Shown: piece after piece, positions 25,158-34,265 of the stretch
How the letters are laid out: the number at the start of each line of letters is the position of its first letter
Numbering within the stretch: position 1 is the stretch's first letter
NCBI RefSeq assembly: GCF_035325925.1
Contig: NZ_DAOKZA010000012.1
Span: forward strand, 1 to 64,000
DNA: 64,000 bases
From: Calidifontimicrobium sp035325925
GTDB taxonomy: Bacteria > Pseudomonadota > Gammaproteobacteria > Burkholderiales > Burkholderiaceae_C
Direction: 5' to 3'
Notes under the pieces: generated by a model
Databases searched by the model: none
The model's input: only the letters and a program-made list of their open reading frames with translations
What the model was told of the DNA's origin: nothing
Position numbers and translations under genes: made by a program

Positions 25158-26278
25158 CGCGCGGCCGCGGCTGGTTGGCTCGCGTCGCGGTCAGCACGGC
25201 CGCGCTGCTGCTGGCGGCATGTTCGTCGTCGGGCCCGAAGCCCACGCCGCTCGAGCCGCTGACGCCGACGATCTCGGGGCGTCAGGCCTGGTCGCAGCGC
25301 ATCGCGCCGGTGTCGTTCCCGCTGGTGCCTGCGGTGCACGACGGGCGTTTCGTCGTCGCCGCCGACGACGGCACCGTGATCGCGCTGTCGGCCGACGACG
25401 GCCGCGTGCTGTGGCGCGCCAATGCGGGCGCGCCGATCACCGCAGGTGTCGGCAGCGACGGGCGCTTCGCCGCGGTGGTGACGCGCGACAACGAGGTGGT
25501 CGTGCTCGAAGCCGGGGAGGTGCGTTGGCGCCACCGTCTGCCGGCACGCGTGGCCTCGGCGCCGCTGGTGGCCGGCGAGCGCGTCTTCGTGCTCGCGGTC
25601 GACCGCACGGTGCACGCCTTCGACGCGATCGACGGACGCTGGCTGTGGCGGCTGCAGCGCAGCGGCGAGGCGCTGACGCTGGCGCAGGCCGGTGTGGTCG
25701 CGCCGCACGGCGACACGCTGCTGGTCGGTCAGGGACCGCGGCTGGCGGCAGTCGACCCACTGCGCGGCACGCTGCGCTGGGAGGTGCCGATCGCGACCCC
25801 GCGCGGCACCAACGAGGTCGAGCGCCTCGCCGACCTGGTCGGCCCACCGGTGCGCGTGGGCAGCGTCGTCTGCGCGCGCGCCTTCCAGCAGGCGGTGGGC
25901 TGCGCCGACGTCGACCGTCCGACGCAACTGTGGAGCCGACCGTCCGGCGGCACGCAGGCGGTGGGCGGCGACGCCGATCGGCTGTTCGGCGCCGACGGCA
26001 GCGACCGCGTCACCGCATGGCGCACCTCGAGCGGCGAGGTGCTGTGGACGTCGGAGCGCTTCCTGCACCGCGGCCTGAGCGGTGCGCTGGCGCTGGGCCC
26101 GACGGTGGTGTTCGGCGATCGCGAGGGTCAGGTGCACTGGCTCGCAGCCGCCGACGGCAAGCCGGTGCTGCGCCTGCCCACCGACGGTTCGGCGGTCGTC
26201 GGCGCGCCGGCGGCCACCGGTGCCACGGTGCTGGTGGTCACGCGCCGCGGCGGGCTGTTCGCGTTCCGGCCGGTGTGA
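25154..26278 (+). CDS. bamB: Outer membrane assembly lipoprotein BamB
   Basis: A 374-residue lipoprotein forming an eight-bladed beta-propeller that binds BamA POTRA domains. The signal peptide ends in LLAAC with Cys23 as lipid anchor. Repeated blade motifs can be seen, such as DGTVIALSADDGRVLWRANA, DRTVHAFDAIDGRWLWRL and SDRVTAWRTSSGEVLWTSE. Length is near the 392 of E. coli. The ATG overlaps the yfgM stop, and der follows after 13 bases. Confidence 0.96.
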   Translation: MTRGRGWLARVAVSTAALLLAACSSSGPKPTPLEPLTPTISGRQAWSQRIAPVSFPLVPAVHDGRFVVAADDGTVIALSADDGRVLWRANAGAPITAGVGSDGRFAAVVTRDNEVVVLEAGEVRWRHRLPARVASAPLVAGERVFVLAVDRTVHAFDAIDGRWLWRLQRSGEALTLAQAGVVAPHGDTLLVGQGPRLAAVDPLRGTLRWEVPIATPRGTNEVERLADLVGPPVRVGSVVCARAFQQAVGCADVDRPTQLWSRPSGGTQAVGGDADRLFGADGSDRVTAWRTSSGEVLWTSERFLHRGLSGALALGPTVVFGDREGQVHWLAAADGKPVLRLPTDGSAVVGAPAATGATVLVVTRRGGLFAFRPV

Positions 26279-26291
26279 CGCGCGCGCGGCG

Positions 26292-27632
26292 ATGAAACCC
26301 GTCGTCGCGCTCGTCGGCCGCGCCAACGTCGGCAAGTCGACGCTGTTCAACCGGCTGACCGGCAGCCGCGACGCGATCGTCGCCGACTTCCCCGGTCTCA
26401 CGCGCGACCGCCACTACAGCGACGCGCGCGTCGGCGGCCGCGAGCTGATCGTCGTCGACACCGGAGGCTTCGAGCCGGACAAGCCCACCGGCATCGTCGC
26501 CGCGATGGCGCGCCAGACGATGCAGGCGGTGGCCGAGGCCGACGCGGTGATCTTCGTCGTCGACCTGCGCGCCGGGCTGTCGGCGCAGGACCACGACATC
26601 GCGCGCTACCTGCGCCAGGCCGGCAAGCGCGTGTGCCTCGCGGTGAACAAGGCCGAAGGGATGGTCGACTCGCCGCGCCTGGCCGAATTCCACGAACTGG
26701 GCATCGGCGAGCCGCACCCGGTGTCGGCGGCGCACGGGCAGGGCATCCGCAGCCTGATGGACGCCGTGGTCGACGCGCTGCCACCGCCCGACGAGGCCTC
26801 CGACGACGGCGAAGATGCAACGCGACCCGTGCGCCTGGCCGTGGCGGGGCGGCCGAACGTCGGCAAGAGCACCCTGATCAACGCCTGGCTCGGCGAGGAG
26901 CGGCTCGTCGCGTTCGACCAACCGGGCACGACGCGCGACGCGATCCGCGTGCCGCTGGAGCGCGGCGGCAAGCGCTACGAACTGATCGACACCGCCGGCC
27001 TGCGTCGCAAGGGCCGGGTGTTCGAAGCGGTCGAGAAATTCTCGGTGGTCAAGACGCTGCAGGCGATCGCCGACGCGCACGTCGTCGTGCTGCTGCTGGA
27101 CGCCACGCAGGGCGTCGGCGAGCAGGACGCGCACATCGCCGGCTATGTGCTCGACGCCGGGCGAGCGGTGGTGATCGCGGTGAACAAGTGGGACGCCGTC
27201 GACCGCTACCAGCGCGAACAGTTCGAGCGTTCGATCGAGCAGCGACTGGCGTTCTTGAAGTTCGCCCCGCGCGTCCACATCTCGGCTCTGAAGCGTCAGG
27301 GGCTGGGGCCGCTGTGGAAGGCAATCGGCGAGGCGCACGCGTCGGCCACGCGCAAGCTGCCCACGCCGGTGCTGACGCGGCTGGTGCTCGACGCGGTGGC
27401 GCACCAGGCGCCCAAGCGCGCCGGCACGTTCCGCCCGAAGCTGCGCTATGCGCACCAGGGGGGCATGAATCCGCCGATCGTCGTCATCCACGGCACCTCG
27501 CTCGAGCACGTGACCGACAGCTACAAACGCTACCTGGAGGGGCGCATCCGCGAACACTTCAAGCTCGTCGGCACGCCGCTGCGCATCGAATTGCGCTCGA
27601 CGCGGAACCCTTTCGCCGAGCGCGGCACTTAA
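26292..27632 (+). CDS. der: Ribosome assembly GTPase Der (EngA)
   Basis: A 446-residue protein with two tandem GTPase domains and a KH-like C-terminus, required for 50S assembly. The first P-loop is GRANVGKST near residue 8 and the second is GRPNVGKST near residue 186. Each is followed by its DxxG switch (DTGGFE; DTAGLRRKG) and an NKxD-type motif (NKAEG, with a Glu replacing Asp, in the first; NKWD in the second). The C-terminus NPPIVVIHGT and YLEGRIREHFKLVGTPLRIE is typical. Confidence 0.98.
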   Translation: MKPVVALVGRANVGKSTLFNRLTGSRDAIVADFPGLTRDRHYSDARVGGRELIVVDTGGFEPDKPTGIVAAMARQTMQAVAEADAVIFVVDLRAGLSAQDHDIARYLRQAGKRVCLAVNKAEGMVDSPRLAEFHELGIGEPHPVSAAHGQGIRSLMDAVVDALPPPDEASDDGEDATRPVRLAVAGRPNVGKSTLINAWLGEERLVAFDQPGTTRDAIRVPLERGGKRYELIDTAGLRRKGRVFEAVEKFSVVKTLQAIADAHVVVLLLDATQGVGEQDAHIAGYVLDAGRAVVIAVNKWDAVDRYQREQFERSIEQRLAFLKFAPRVHISALKRQGLGPLWKAIGEAHASATRKLPTPVLTRLVLDAVAHQAPKRAGTFRPKLRYAHQGGMNPPIVVIHGTSLEHVTDSYKRYLEGRIREHFKLVGTPLRIELRSTRNPFAERGT

Positions 27633-27719
27633 GGCATGCGGGCATCGCGCGGCGCGGGCTCGCACCGGACGGCCCTGTGTTAACGTGCCACATTCCAGGA
27701 TTCCATCACGGAGCATATC

Positions 27720-27962
27720 GTGAGCAACAAAGGGCAACTCCTACAAGACCCGTTCCTGAACCTGCTGCGCAAGGAGCATGTGCCGGTGTCGATCTACCTC
27801 GTCAACGGCATCAAGCTGCAGGGCCACATCGAATCCTTCGACCAGTACGTGGTCCTGCTGCGCAACACCGTCACGCAGATGGTCTACAAGCACGCGATCT
27901 CCACCGTGGTGCCCGGGCGCGCGGTCAACTTCCACGCCCAGGACGCGGGCGACGCGTCCTGA
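27720..27962 (+). CDS. hfq: RNA chaperone Hfq
   Basis: An 80-residue Sm-like hexameric protein that pairs small RNAs with messages. The Sm1 motif includes QDPFLNLLRKEHVPVSIYLV and NGIKLQGHIESFDQYVV; the Sm2 motif is YKHAISTVVPGR. The C-terminal tail is short. It starts with GTG after an ACGGAG sequence. It is followed by hflX, as in E. coli and most proteobacteria. The GTG start and an 87-base upstream gap leave room for a promoter, but I see no clear boxes. Confidence 0.97.
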   Translation: MSNKGQLLQDPFLNLLRKEHVPVSIYLVNGIKLQGHIESFDQYVVLLRNTVTQMVYKHAISTVVPGRAVNFHAQDAGDAS

Positions 27963-28002
27963 TCCCGTCTCCATCGACGTCCATCCTTCTCAGACCCCGA
28001 CC

Positions 28003-29214
28003 TTGACCCCCGAAGTGCTGTCCCCCGCGCGCGCGGCCGCACCCGCCCGTGCGGTGCTGGTCGGCGTCGATCTCGGCCCCGGTTCCTCGTTCGACCCGAC
28101 GCTCGACGAACTCGCGCTGCTCGCCGAATCGGCCGGCGACGAAGTCGTCGCGCGTCTCGTCGCGCGGCGCAAGGCGCCCGACGCGGCGCTGTTCGTCGGC
28201 GCCGGCAAGGCCGACGAGATCAAGGCACTGGTGCAGCAGCACGATGCCCACGGCGTGATCTTCGACCAGGCGCTGTCGCCGGCGCAGCAGCGCAACCTGG
28301 AGCGTCATCTCGGCGTCGCGGTGGCCGACCGCACCGCGCTGATCCTGGAGATATTCGCCGACCGCGCGAAGAGCCACGAGGGCAAGCTCCAGGTCGAACT
28401 GGCGCGCCTGCAGTACCTGGCCACGCGGCTGGTGCGCCGCTGGAGCCACCTCGAGCGGCAGCGCGGCGGCATCGGCACGCGCGGAGGTCCGGGCGAGGCA
28501 CAGATCGAACTCGACCGGCGCATGATCGGCGAGCGCATCCGCGGCGTGAAGACCCGGCTCGACCGCGTCAAGCGCCAGCGCCAGACGCAGCGCCGCGCGC
28601 GCGAGCGCAGCGGCACGTTCCGCGTCGCGCTGGTGGGCTACACCAACGCGGGCAAGTCGACGCTGTTCAACGCGCTGGTGAAGGCGCGCACCTACGCCGC
28701 CGACCAGTTGTTCGCCACGCTCGACCCCACCGTGCGCGCGCTGTACCTGCCGACAGCCGACGGCACACAGGGGCGCTCGGTGTCGCTGTCGGACACCGTG
28801 GGTTTCATCCGCGACCTGCCGCACAAGCTGGTGGAGGCGTTCCAGGCGACGCTGCAGGAGGCGGTCGACGCCGACCTGCTGCTGCACGTCGTCGACGCCG
28901 CCAGCCCGACGCGCGACGAGCAGATCGCCGAGGTCGAGCGGGTGCTCGCCGAGATCGGCGCACAGGACATCCCGCAAGTGCTGGTGTTCAACAAGCTCGA
29001 CCGGCTCGAGCCGTCGCGACGCCCGCGCGAGGGCGTCGACGAGGTCGAGCGCGAAGACGGCGTGCGCACGCCTCGCGTGTTCGTCAGCGCGCTCGACGGC
29101 ACCGGGCTCGACGCGCTGCGCCAGACGATGGCCCTGATCGCCGCCGAGCCGCCCACCGCGGGCGGGTTGGCCGGCCACGGTGCCGCAACCCCTTCCCGTT
29201 CGATGCAAGCATGA
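28003..29214 (+). CDS. hflX: Ribosome-associated GTPase HflX
   Basis: A GTPase of the Obg-HflX group that splits stalled 70S ribosomes under stress, 403 residues from the TTG at 28003. The N-terminal ND1 domain has ALFVGAGKADEIKALV, the glycine-rich helical part is RQRGGIGTRGGPGEAQIELD, and the G-domain has GYTNAGKSTLFNAL, DTVGFIRDLP and NKLD. The start is uncertain: no in-frame ATG lies between the hfq stop and the conserved domain, so TTG 28003 or GTG 28015 must be used, unless translation begins inside hfq. It overlaps hflK by ATGA. Confidence 0.92.
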   Translation: MTPEVLSPARAAAPARAVLVGVDLGPGSSFDPTLDELALLAESAGDEVVARLVARRKAPDAALFVGAGKADEIKALVQQHDAHGVIFDQALSPAQQRNLERHLGVAVADRTALILEIFADRAKSHEGKLQVELARLQYLATRLVRRWSHLERQRGGIGTRGGPGEAQIELDRRMIGERIRGVKTRLDRVKRQRQTQRRARERSGTFRVALVGYTNAGKSTLFNALVKARTYAADQLFATLDPTVRALYLPTADGTQGRSVSLSDTVGFIRDLPHKLVEAFQATLQEAVDADLLLHVVDAASPTRDEQIAEVERVLAEIGAQDIPQVLVFNKLDRLEPSRRPREGVDEVEREDGVRTPRVFVSALDGTGLDALRQTMALIAAEPPTAGGLAGHGAATPSRSMQA

Positions 29215-30536
29215 GCACGCACCCCTTCGCCTCCGAATCCGAACCGCTGGCACGGCGCCTGGGCGCCGTGGCGGCCGCGGCGCGGGCGCTGGCCAGTGCG
29301 GCGCTGCGTCGCCGCCGGGCGGCTGACACGCTGGTGCTCAGCGGCGGGCGCAACGACGGCCCGCCCGACCTCGACGAGTTGTGGAAGGACTTCAACGGCA
29401 AGCTGTCGAACCTGTTCGGCGGCAAGAAGGCCCCGCGACGCAACGGTGGCGGTGAAGGAGGGGGCGGGGGCGGTGGGCCCTCGTTCCAGCCGCCCGACAT
29501 GAAGAGCGCCGGCATCGGCGTCGGCCTGATCGCCGGCGTGGTCGCGCTGATCTGGCTGGGCAGTGGCGTGTACATCGTGCAGGAAGGCCAGCAGGCCGTC
29601 GTCACCACCTTCGGCCGCTACAGCGCCACCGTCGACGCCGGCATCCAGTGGCGTCTGCCGTACCCGTTCCAGGCGCACGAGACGGTGCCGTTCACGCAAC
29701 TGCGCTCGGTCGACATCGGCCGCAACACGGTCACGCAGGCCACCGGCCTGCGCGACTCGTCGATGCTCACGCAGGACGAGAACATCGTCGACATCCGCTT
29801 CACGGTGCAGTACCGCCTGAACGACTCGCGCGCCTACCTGTTCGAGAACCGCAATCCCGACGAGGCGGTGGTGCTGGCCAGCGAGTCGGCGGTGCGCGAG
29901 ATCGTCGGCCGCAGCCAGGTCGACTCGGTGCTCTACGCGGCGCGCGACGCGATCGCCGCCGATCTGGTGCGTTCGGTGCAGAACCAGCTCGACCGGCTGA
30001 AGGCCGGCATCCTCGTGACCAACGTGAACATCCAGAACGTCCAGGTGCCCGAGCAGGTGCAGGCCGCGTTCAACGACGCGGTGCGCGCCGGCGCCGACCG
30101 CGACCGCTTCCGCAACGAGGGCGAGGCCTACGCCAGCGACGTGATCCCGAAGGCCCAGGGTACCGCGGCGCGTCTGCGCGAGGAGGCCGAGGGCTACAGG
30201 GCGCGCATCGTCGCCACCGCCGAAGGCGACGCACAGCGGTTCCGCTCGGTGCTGGCTGAGTACCAACGTGCGCCGGGCGTCACGCGCGACCGTCTGTATC
30301 TCGAGACGATGCAGGAGGTCTACGCCAACGTCAGCAAGGTGCTGGTCGACAGCCGCAGCGGCTCGAACCTGCTGTATCTGCCGCTCGAGCAGTTGATCCG
30401 CCAGGGGGCGTCGGCGCCGGCCGCGCCGGCGGCGCGAACCGACGTGCCGAGTCCCGCCACCAGCGGTGCCGCGGCGCTGACGCTCGACGCGCGTTCGCGC
30501 GACGGCCAGCGCAGCCGCGAGCGCGACGTGCGCTGA
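29211..30536 (+). CDS. hflK: FtsH protease modulator HflK
   Basis: A 441-residue SPFH/stomatin-family membrane protein that forms a cage with HflC around FtsH. An N-terminal cytosolic region of about 95 residues ends in a glycine-rich stretch (GEGGGGGGGPS), followed by a membrane segment near residues 100-120 (GLIAGVVALIWLGSGVYIV) and the SPFH domain (VQEGQQAVVTTFGRYSATVD). The first 50 residues are Ala/Arg-rich and longer than usual. It overlaps the hflX stop and lies 21 bases before hflC. Confidence 0.96.
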   Translation: MSTHPFASESEPLARRLGAVAAAARALASAALRRRRAADTLVLSGGRNDGPPDLDELWKDFNGKLSNLFGGKKAPRRNGGGEGGGGGGGPSFQPPDMKSAGIGVGLIAGVVALIWLGSGVYIVQEGQQAVVTTFGRYSATVDAGIQWRLPYPFQAHETVPFTQLRSVDIGRNTVTQATGLRDSSMLTQDENIVDIRFTVQYRLNDSRAYLFENRNPDEAVVLASESAVREIVGRSQVDSVLYAARDAIAADLVRSVQNQLDRLKAGILVTNVNIQNVQVPEQVQAAFNDAVRAGADRDRFRNEGEAYASDVIPKAQGTAARLREEAEGYRARIVATAEGDAQRFRSVLAEYQRAPGVTRDRLYLETMQEVYANVSKVLVDSRSGSNLLYLPLEQLIRQGASAPAAPAARTDVPSPATSGAAALTLDARSRDGQRSRERDVR

Positions 30537-30557
30537 GACCCGCCAAGGACTGTCGCC

Positions 30558-31436
30558 ATGAACCGAATCGGACTCTTCGCCGGCGGCCTGCTGGTGCTGC
30601 TGATGCTGCTGTCGTCGACGCTGTTCGTCGTCGATCAGCGGCAGATCGCCGCGGTGTACGCCCTCGGCGAGATCAAGGCCGTGATCACCGAACCCGGCCT
30701 GAACTGGAAGCTGCCGCCGCCGTTCCAGAACGTCGTGTTCCTCGACAAGCGCATCCAGACGCTGGACAACTCGGACCCGCGGCCGATCTTCACCGCCGAG
30801 AAGAAGAGCGTGCTCGTCGACTGGCTGGTCAAGTGGCGCATCAGCGATCCGCGCCAGTTCATCCGCAACAGCGGCGCCGACATGCGCAACCTCGACGTGC
30901 GGCTGACGCCGGTGGTGCAGGCCGCGTTCAACGAGGAGGTGACGCGCCAGACCGTCACCGGCGTGCTCGCCACCGACCGCGAACGCGTGATGCAGGGCGT
31001 GCGGGGCCGCCTCGAGGAGGTCACGAACAACTTCGGCATCGAGATCGTCGACGTGCGCGTGAAGCGCGTCGACTTCGTGTCGGACATCACCGACGCCGTG
31101 TACCGCCGCATGGAGTCGGAGCGCAAGCGCGTGGCCAACGAGTTGCGCTCCACGGGTGCCGCCGAGGGCGAGAAGATCCGCGCCGACGCCGACCGGCAGC
31201 GCGAGGTGATCCTCGCCGAGGCGTTCCGCGACGCGCAGAAGGTCAGGGGCGAGGGCGACGCGCGCGCGTCGGCGCTGTACGCCGACGCCTTTGGCCGCGA
31301 CCCGCAGTTTGCGCAGTTCTACCGCAGCCTCGAGGCCTACCGCGCGAGCTTCCAGAACAAGAATGACGTGATGGTGCTGGACCCGGGCAGCGATTTCTTC
31401 CGCGCCATGCGCGGCGGCGCCGCCACGCCGCGCTGA
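30558..31436 (+). CDS. hflC: FtsH protease modulator HflC
   Basis: A 292-residue partner of HflK. The N-terminal membrane segment is residues 4-24 (IGLFAGGLLVLLMLLSSTLF), followed by VVDQRQIAAVYALGEI and the SPFH core. The helical part MESERKRVANELRSTGAAEG is typical of the coiled region that builds the cage wall. Length matches the family (about 290-330). AAGGA precedes the ATG. The protein should face the periplasm with FtsH enclosed. Confidence 0.96.
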   Translation: MNRIGLFAGGLLVLLMLLSSTLFVVDQRQIAAVYALGEIKAVITEPGLNWKLPPPFQNVVFLDKRIQTLDNSDPRPIFTAEKKSVLVDWLVKWRISDPRQFIRNSGADMRNLDVRLTPVVQAAFNEEVTRQTVTGVLATDRERVMQGVRGRLEEVTNNFGIEIVDVRVKRVDFVSDITDAVYRRMESERKRVANELRSTGAAEGEKIRADADRQREVILAEAFRDAQKVRGEGDARASALYADAFGRDPQFAQFYRSLEAYRASFQNKNDVMVLDPGSDFFRAMRGGAATPR

Positions 31437-31455
31437 CGCCGCACGCGCCGCGCCG

Positions 31456-31644
31456 ATGGGCGATCTGCTGCTCGGCGCGTTCGCGCTGATGCTGGTGTTC
31501 GAGGGGCTGCTGCCCTTTCTCAACCCGCGGGCGTGGCGCCAGGTGTTCGAGCGCGCGCTGCAGATGAGCGACGGGCAGATCCGCTTCATCGGGTTGGCGA
31601 GCATGCTGCTCGGGGCGCTGCTGGCGCTGGTGTTCGTGAGCTGA
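31456..31644 (+). CDS. DUF2065 small membrane protein
   Basis: A 62-residue protein with two hydrophobic segments (LLLGAFALMLVFEGLLPFL and FIGLASMLLGALLALVFV) around a polar turn NPRAWRQVFERALQMSDGQI. This is the DUF2065 (YjeT-like) pattern. The family is regularly found next to hflC in proteobacteria, but its function is unknown. It starts 19 bases after hflC and is the last gene before a new promoter-like TACAAT. Confidence 0.92.
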   Translation: MGDLLLGAFALMLVFEGLLPFLNPRAWRQVFERALQMSDGQIRFIGLASMLLGALLALVFVS

Positions 31645-31674
31645 AGGTGCCGCCGGTGCGCGCGATGCGGCCGG

Positions 31675-31680
31675 TACAAT
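31675..31680 (+). promoter_or_regulatory. Candidate -10 box upstream of hisZ
   Basis: TACAAT lies 26 bases before the hisZ ATG, after the DUF2065 stop. No clear -35 box is visible, and no strong Shine-Dalgarno lies before hisZ. It may start a hisZ-purA-phosphoribosyltransferase transcript separate from hflXKC. Confidence 0.45.
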
Positions 31681-31706
31681 GCCTCTTTTAACCGCACCGG
31701 TCTTGC

Positions 31707-32870
31707 ATGTCGTCTGCCTGGTTGCTGCCCGAGCACATCGCCGACGTGCTGCCCGCCCAGGCGCGGCGCATCGAGGACATGCGCCGGCACCTGCTCGATC
31801 TCGCGCGCGGCTACGGCTTCGAGCTGGTGATGCCGCCGCTGCTCGAGCACCTCGAATCGCTGCTGTCGGGCACCGGTCACGCGCTGGACTTGCGCACCTT
31901 CAAGCTGATCGACCAGCTCAGCGGGCGCACGCTGGGCGTGCGTGCCGACACGACGCCGCAGGTCGCGCGCATCGATGCGCACCTGCTCAACCGCCAGGGC
32001 GTGGCGCGCCTGTGCTACTGCGGTCCGGTTCTGCACACCCGGCCTTCGGGCATGCACGCGACGCGAGAGCCGCTGCAGTTCGGCGCCGAGGTCTACGGCC
32101 ACCGCGGGCTCGAGGCCGACCTCGAGGTGATCGAACTCGCGCTCGACGGGCTGAAGGCGACTGGCATCGAGGCCCCGGTGATCGACCTCGGTGACGCGCG
32201 CATCGTGCGTGGTGTGCTCGCCGGCGTGGTGGTCGACGCCTCGCAGCTCGAGGCTATCGTCGACGCGCTGGCGGCCAAGGACGCGGCGCAGCTGCGCGCG
32301 CTGTCGCAGCGGCTGCCGCCCGAGTCGCGCGACGCGCTGGACACGCTGCTCGGGCTGTACGGTGACGCGACGGTGCTCGAGCGCGCGCGCCAGGTGCTGC
32401 CGCGGCGCGCGCTGATTGCCGCGGCGCTCGACGACCTCGCCTGGCTCGCCGAACACCTGCAGCGCACGCACGCCGACGTGCGCTTGGGCTTCGACCTGGG
32501 CGACATGAGCGGCTACGCTTACTACAGCGGCGCGCGCTTCGCGGTCTACGCCACCGGCTCGAGCGACGCGCTGGTGCGCGGCGGCCGCTACGACGAGGTC
32601 GGCGCGGTGTTCGGCCGCAACCGGCCGGCCGTCGGCTTCAGCCTCGACCTGAAGGCGCTGGCCGCGCTGCTGCCACCCGGCGCCAGCCGCGGCGCGGTGC
32701 GTGCGCCGTGGGGCGAGGACGAGAACCTGCGCCAGGCGATCCGCCGGCTGCGCGGGCTTGGCGAGACGGTGCTGTGCATCCTGCCCGGGCACGAGCACGA
32801 GGTCGAGGAGTTCGACTGCGACCGCGAGCTGGTTGCGGTCGACGGGCAATGGGTGCTGCGCGCGCTGTGA
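31707..32870 (+). CDS. hisZ: ATP phosphoribosyltransferase regulatory subunit HisZ
   Basis: A 387-residue catalytically inactive relative of histidyl-tRNA synthetase that pairs with short-form HisG in the first step of histidine synthesis. SSAWLLPEHIADVLPAQARR is the typical start, and GVRADTTPQVARIDAHLL and LGFDLGDMSGYAYYSGARF are retained class II fold segments. It lacks the C-terminal anticodon-binding domain seen in HisS. hisG is not adjacent. The placement before purA is the usual betaproteobacterial order. Confidence 0.95.
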   Translation: MSSAWLLPEHIADVLPAQARRIEDMRRHLLDLARGYGFELVMPPLLEHLESLLSGTGHALDLRTFKLIDQLSGRTLGVRADTTPQVARIDAHLLNRQGVARLCYCGPVLHTRPSGMHATREPLQFGAEVYGHRGLEADLEVIELALDGLKATGIEAPVIDLGDARIVRGVLAGVVVDASQLEAIVDALAAKDAAQLRALSQRLPPESRDALDTLLGLYGDATVLERARQVLPRRALIAAALDDLAWLAEHLQRTHADVRLGFDLGDMSGYAYYSGARFAVYATGSSDALVRGGRYDEVGAVFGRNRPAVGFSLDLKALAALLPPGASRGAVRAPWGEDENLRQAIRRLRGLGETVLCILPGHEHEVEEFDCDRELVAVDGQWVLRAL

Positions 32871-32898
32871 CGGCGCGCGCCTGAGCGGTGGAAGGACC

Positions 32899-34245
32899 AT
32901 GACAGCAATGCAATCGACCCCGGCCGCGCGCGGCCGCAACGTGGTCGTCGTCGGCACGCAGTGGGGCGACGAAGGCAAGGGCAAGGTCGTCGACTGGCTC
33001 ACCGACCACGCGCACGGCGTGGTGCGCTTCCAGGGAGGCCACAACGCCGGCCACACGCTGGTCATCAAGGGCGTGAAGACGGCGCTGCAGCTGATCCCCA
33101 GCGGCATCATGCGCGACGGCGTCGCCTGCTACATCGGCAACGGCGTGGTCGTCGACCCGACGCACCTGCTCGGCGAGATCGAACGCCTGGAGGGCATCGG
33201 GCTGGAGGTCCGTTCGCGCCTGTACCTCAGCGAGTCGTGCCCGTTGATCCTGCCGTTCCACGTCGAGCTCGACAAGGCGCGCGAGGCGCAGCGCGAGTCC
33301 AGCGGCAGCGGCAAGATCGGGACCACCGGCAAGGGGATCGGCCCGGCCTACGAGGACAAGGTGGCCCGGCGCGCGCTGCGCGTGCAGGACCTGAAGCACC
33401 CGCGACGTTTCGCCGACAAGCTGCACGAACTGCTCGAACTTCACAACTTCGCGCTCGGCGGCCATCTGAAGGGCCAGACGCTGGCGTTCGATCCGATCTA
33501 CGAGCACGCGATGCGCGTGGCCGACCAACTCGCGCCGATGATGGCCGACGTCGGCTACCTGGTCCACCGCGCGCACACCGAGGGGAAGAACCTGTTGTTC
33601 GAGGGCGCGCAGGGCACGCTGCTCGACATCGACCACGGCACCTACCCCTACGTGACCTCGAGCAACTGCGTGGCCGGCAACGCCGCGGCCGGCTCGGGCG
33701 TCGGTCCGGACCAGCTGCACTACATCCTGGGCATCACCAAGGCCTACACGACCCGGGTGGGCTCGGGGCCGTTCCCGACCGAGCTGCCCATCGACGTGCC
33801 GGGCAGCGTCGGCCACCACCTGAGCTCCGTCGGCCAGGAACGTGGCACGGTGACCGGGCGCGCGCGCCGCTGCGGCTGGCTCGACGCCGCCGCGCTCAAA
33901 CGCGCCATCATCATCAACGGCATCTCGGGCCTGTGCATCACCAAGCTCGACGTGCTCGACGGTCTGCCCGAGATCCAGGTCGGCGTCGGCTACGAACTCG
34001 ACGGCCGGCGCATCGACATCCTGCCGCTCGACGCCGACGACATCGCCGCATGCCGGCCGGTGTACGAGACGCTGCCGGGCTGGAGCGAGTCGACGGCGGG
34101 CATCACCGAGTGGTCGCGCCTGCCGGCCAACGCGCGCCGCTATCTCGAGCGCGTGCAGGCGTTCATCGGCGCGCCGGTGGACATGGTCTCGACCGGGCCC
34201 GACCGGGAGCACACGATCGTGCTGCGCCACCCCTACACGAACTGA
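32899..34245 (+). CDS. purA: Adenylosuccinate synthetase
   Basis: A 448-residue enzyme joining IMP and aspartate with GTP, the first step to AMP. The start VVVVGTQWGDEGKGKVVDWL contains the GTP-binding loop. GKIGTTGKGIGPAYEDK and VTGRARRCGWLD (IMP and aspartate sites) follow. Length is slightly above E. coli (432). GAAGGA precedes the ATG. It sits 28 bases after hisZ and 20 before the phosphoribosyltransferase. Confidence 0.98.
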   Translation: MTAMQSTPAARGRNVVVVGTQWGDEGKGKVVDWLTDHAHGVVRFQGGHNAGHTLVIKGVKTALQLIPSGIMRDGVACYIGNGVVVDPTHLLGEIERLEGIGLEVRSRLYLSESCPLILPFHVELDKAREAQRESSGSGKIGTTGKGIGPAYEDKVARRALRVQDLKHPRRFADKLHELLELHNFALGGHLKGQTLAFDPIYEHAMRVADQLAPMMADVGYLVHRAHTEGKNLLFEGAQGTLLDIDHGTYPYVTSSNCVAGNAAAGSGVGPDQLHYILGITKAYTTRVGSGPFPTELPIDVPGSVGHHLSSVGQERGTVTGRARRCGWLDAAALKRAIIINGISGLCITKLDVLDGLPEIQVGVGYELDGRRIDILPLDADDIAACRPVYETLPGWSESTAGITEWSRLPANARRYLERVQAFIGAPVDMVSTGPDREHTIVLRHPYTN

Positions 34246-34265
34246 CCCGCCAAGGAGCCCTGCCC

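Noticed and set aside
28692..33110. A 1472-codon minus-strand frame opposite hflX, hflK, hflC, hisZ and purA
   Set aside because: The plus-strand genes are unmistakable and the antisense product has no recognisable domain; it reflects codon bias.
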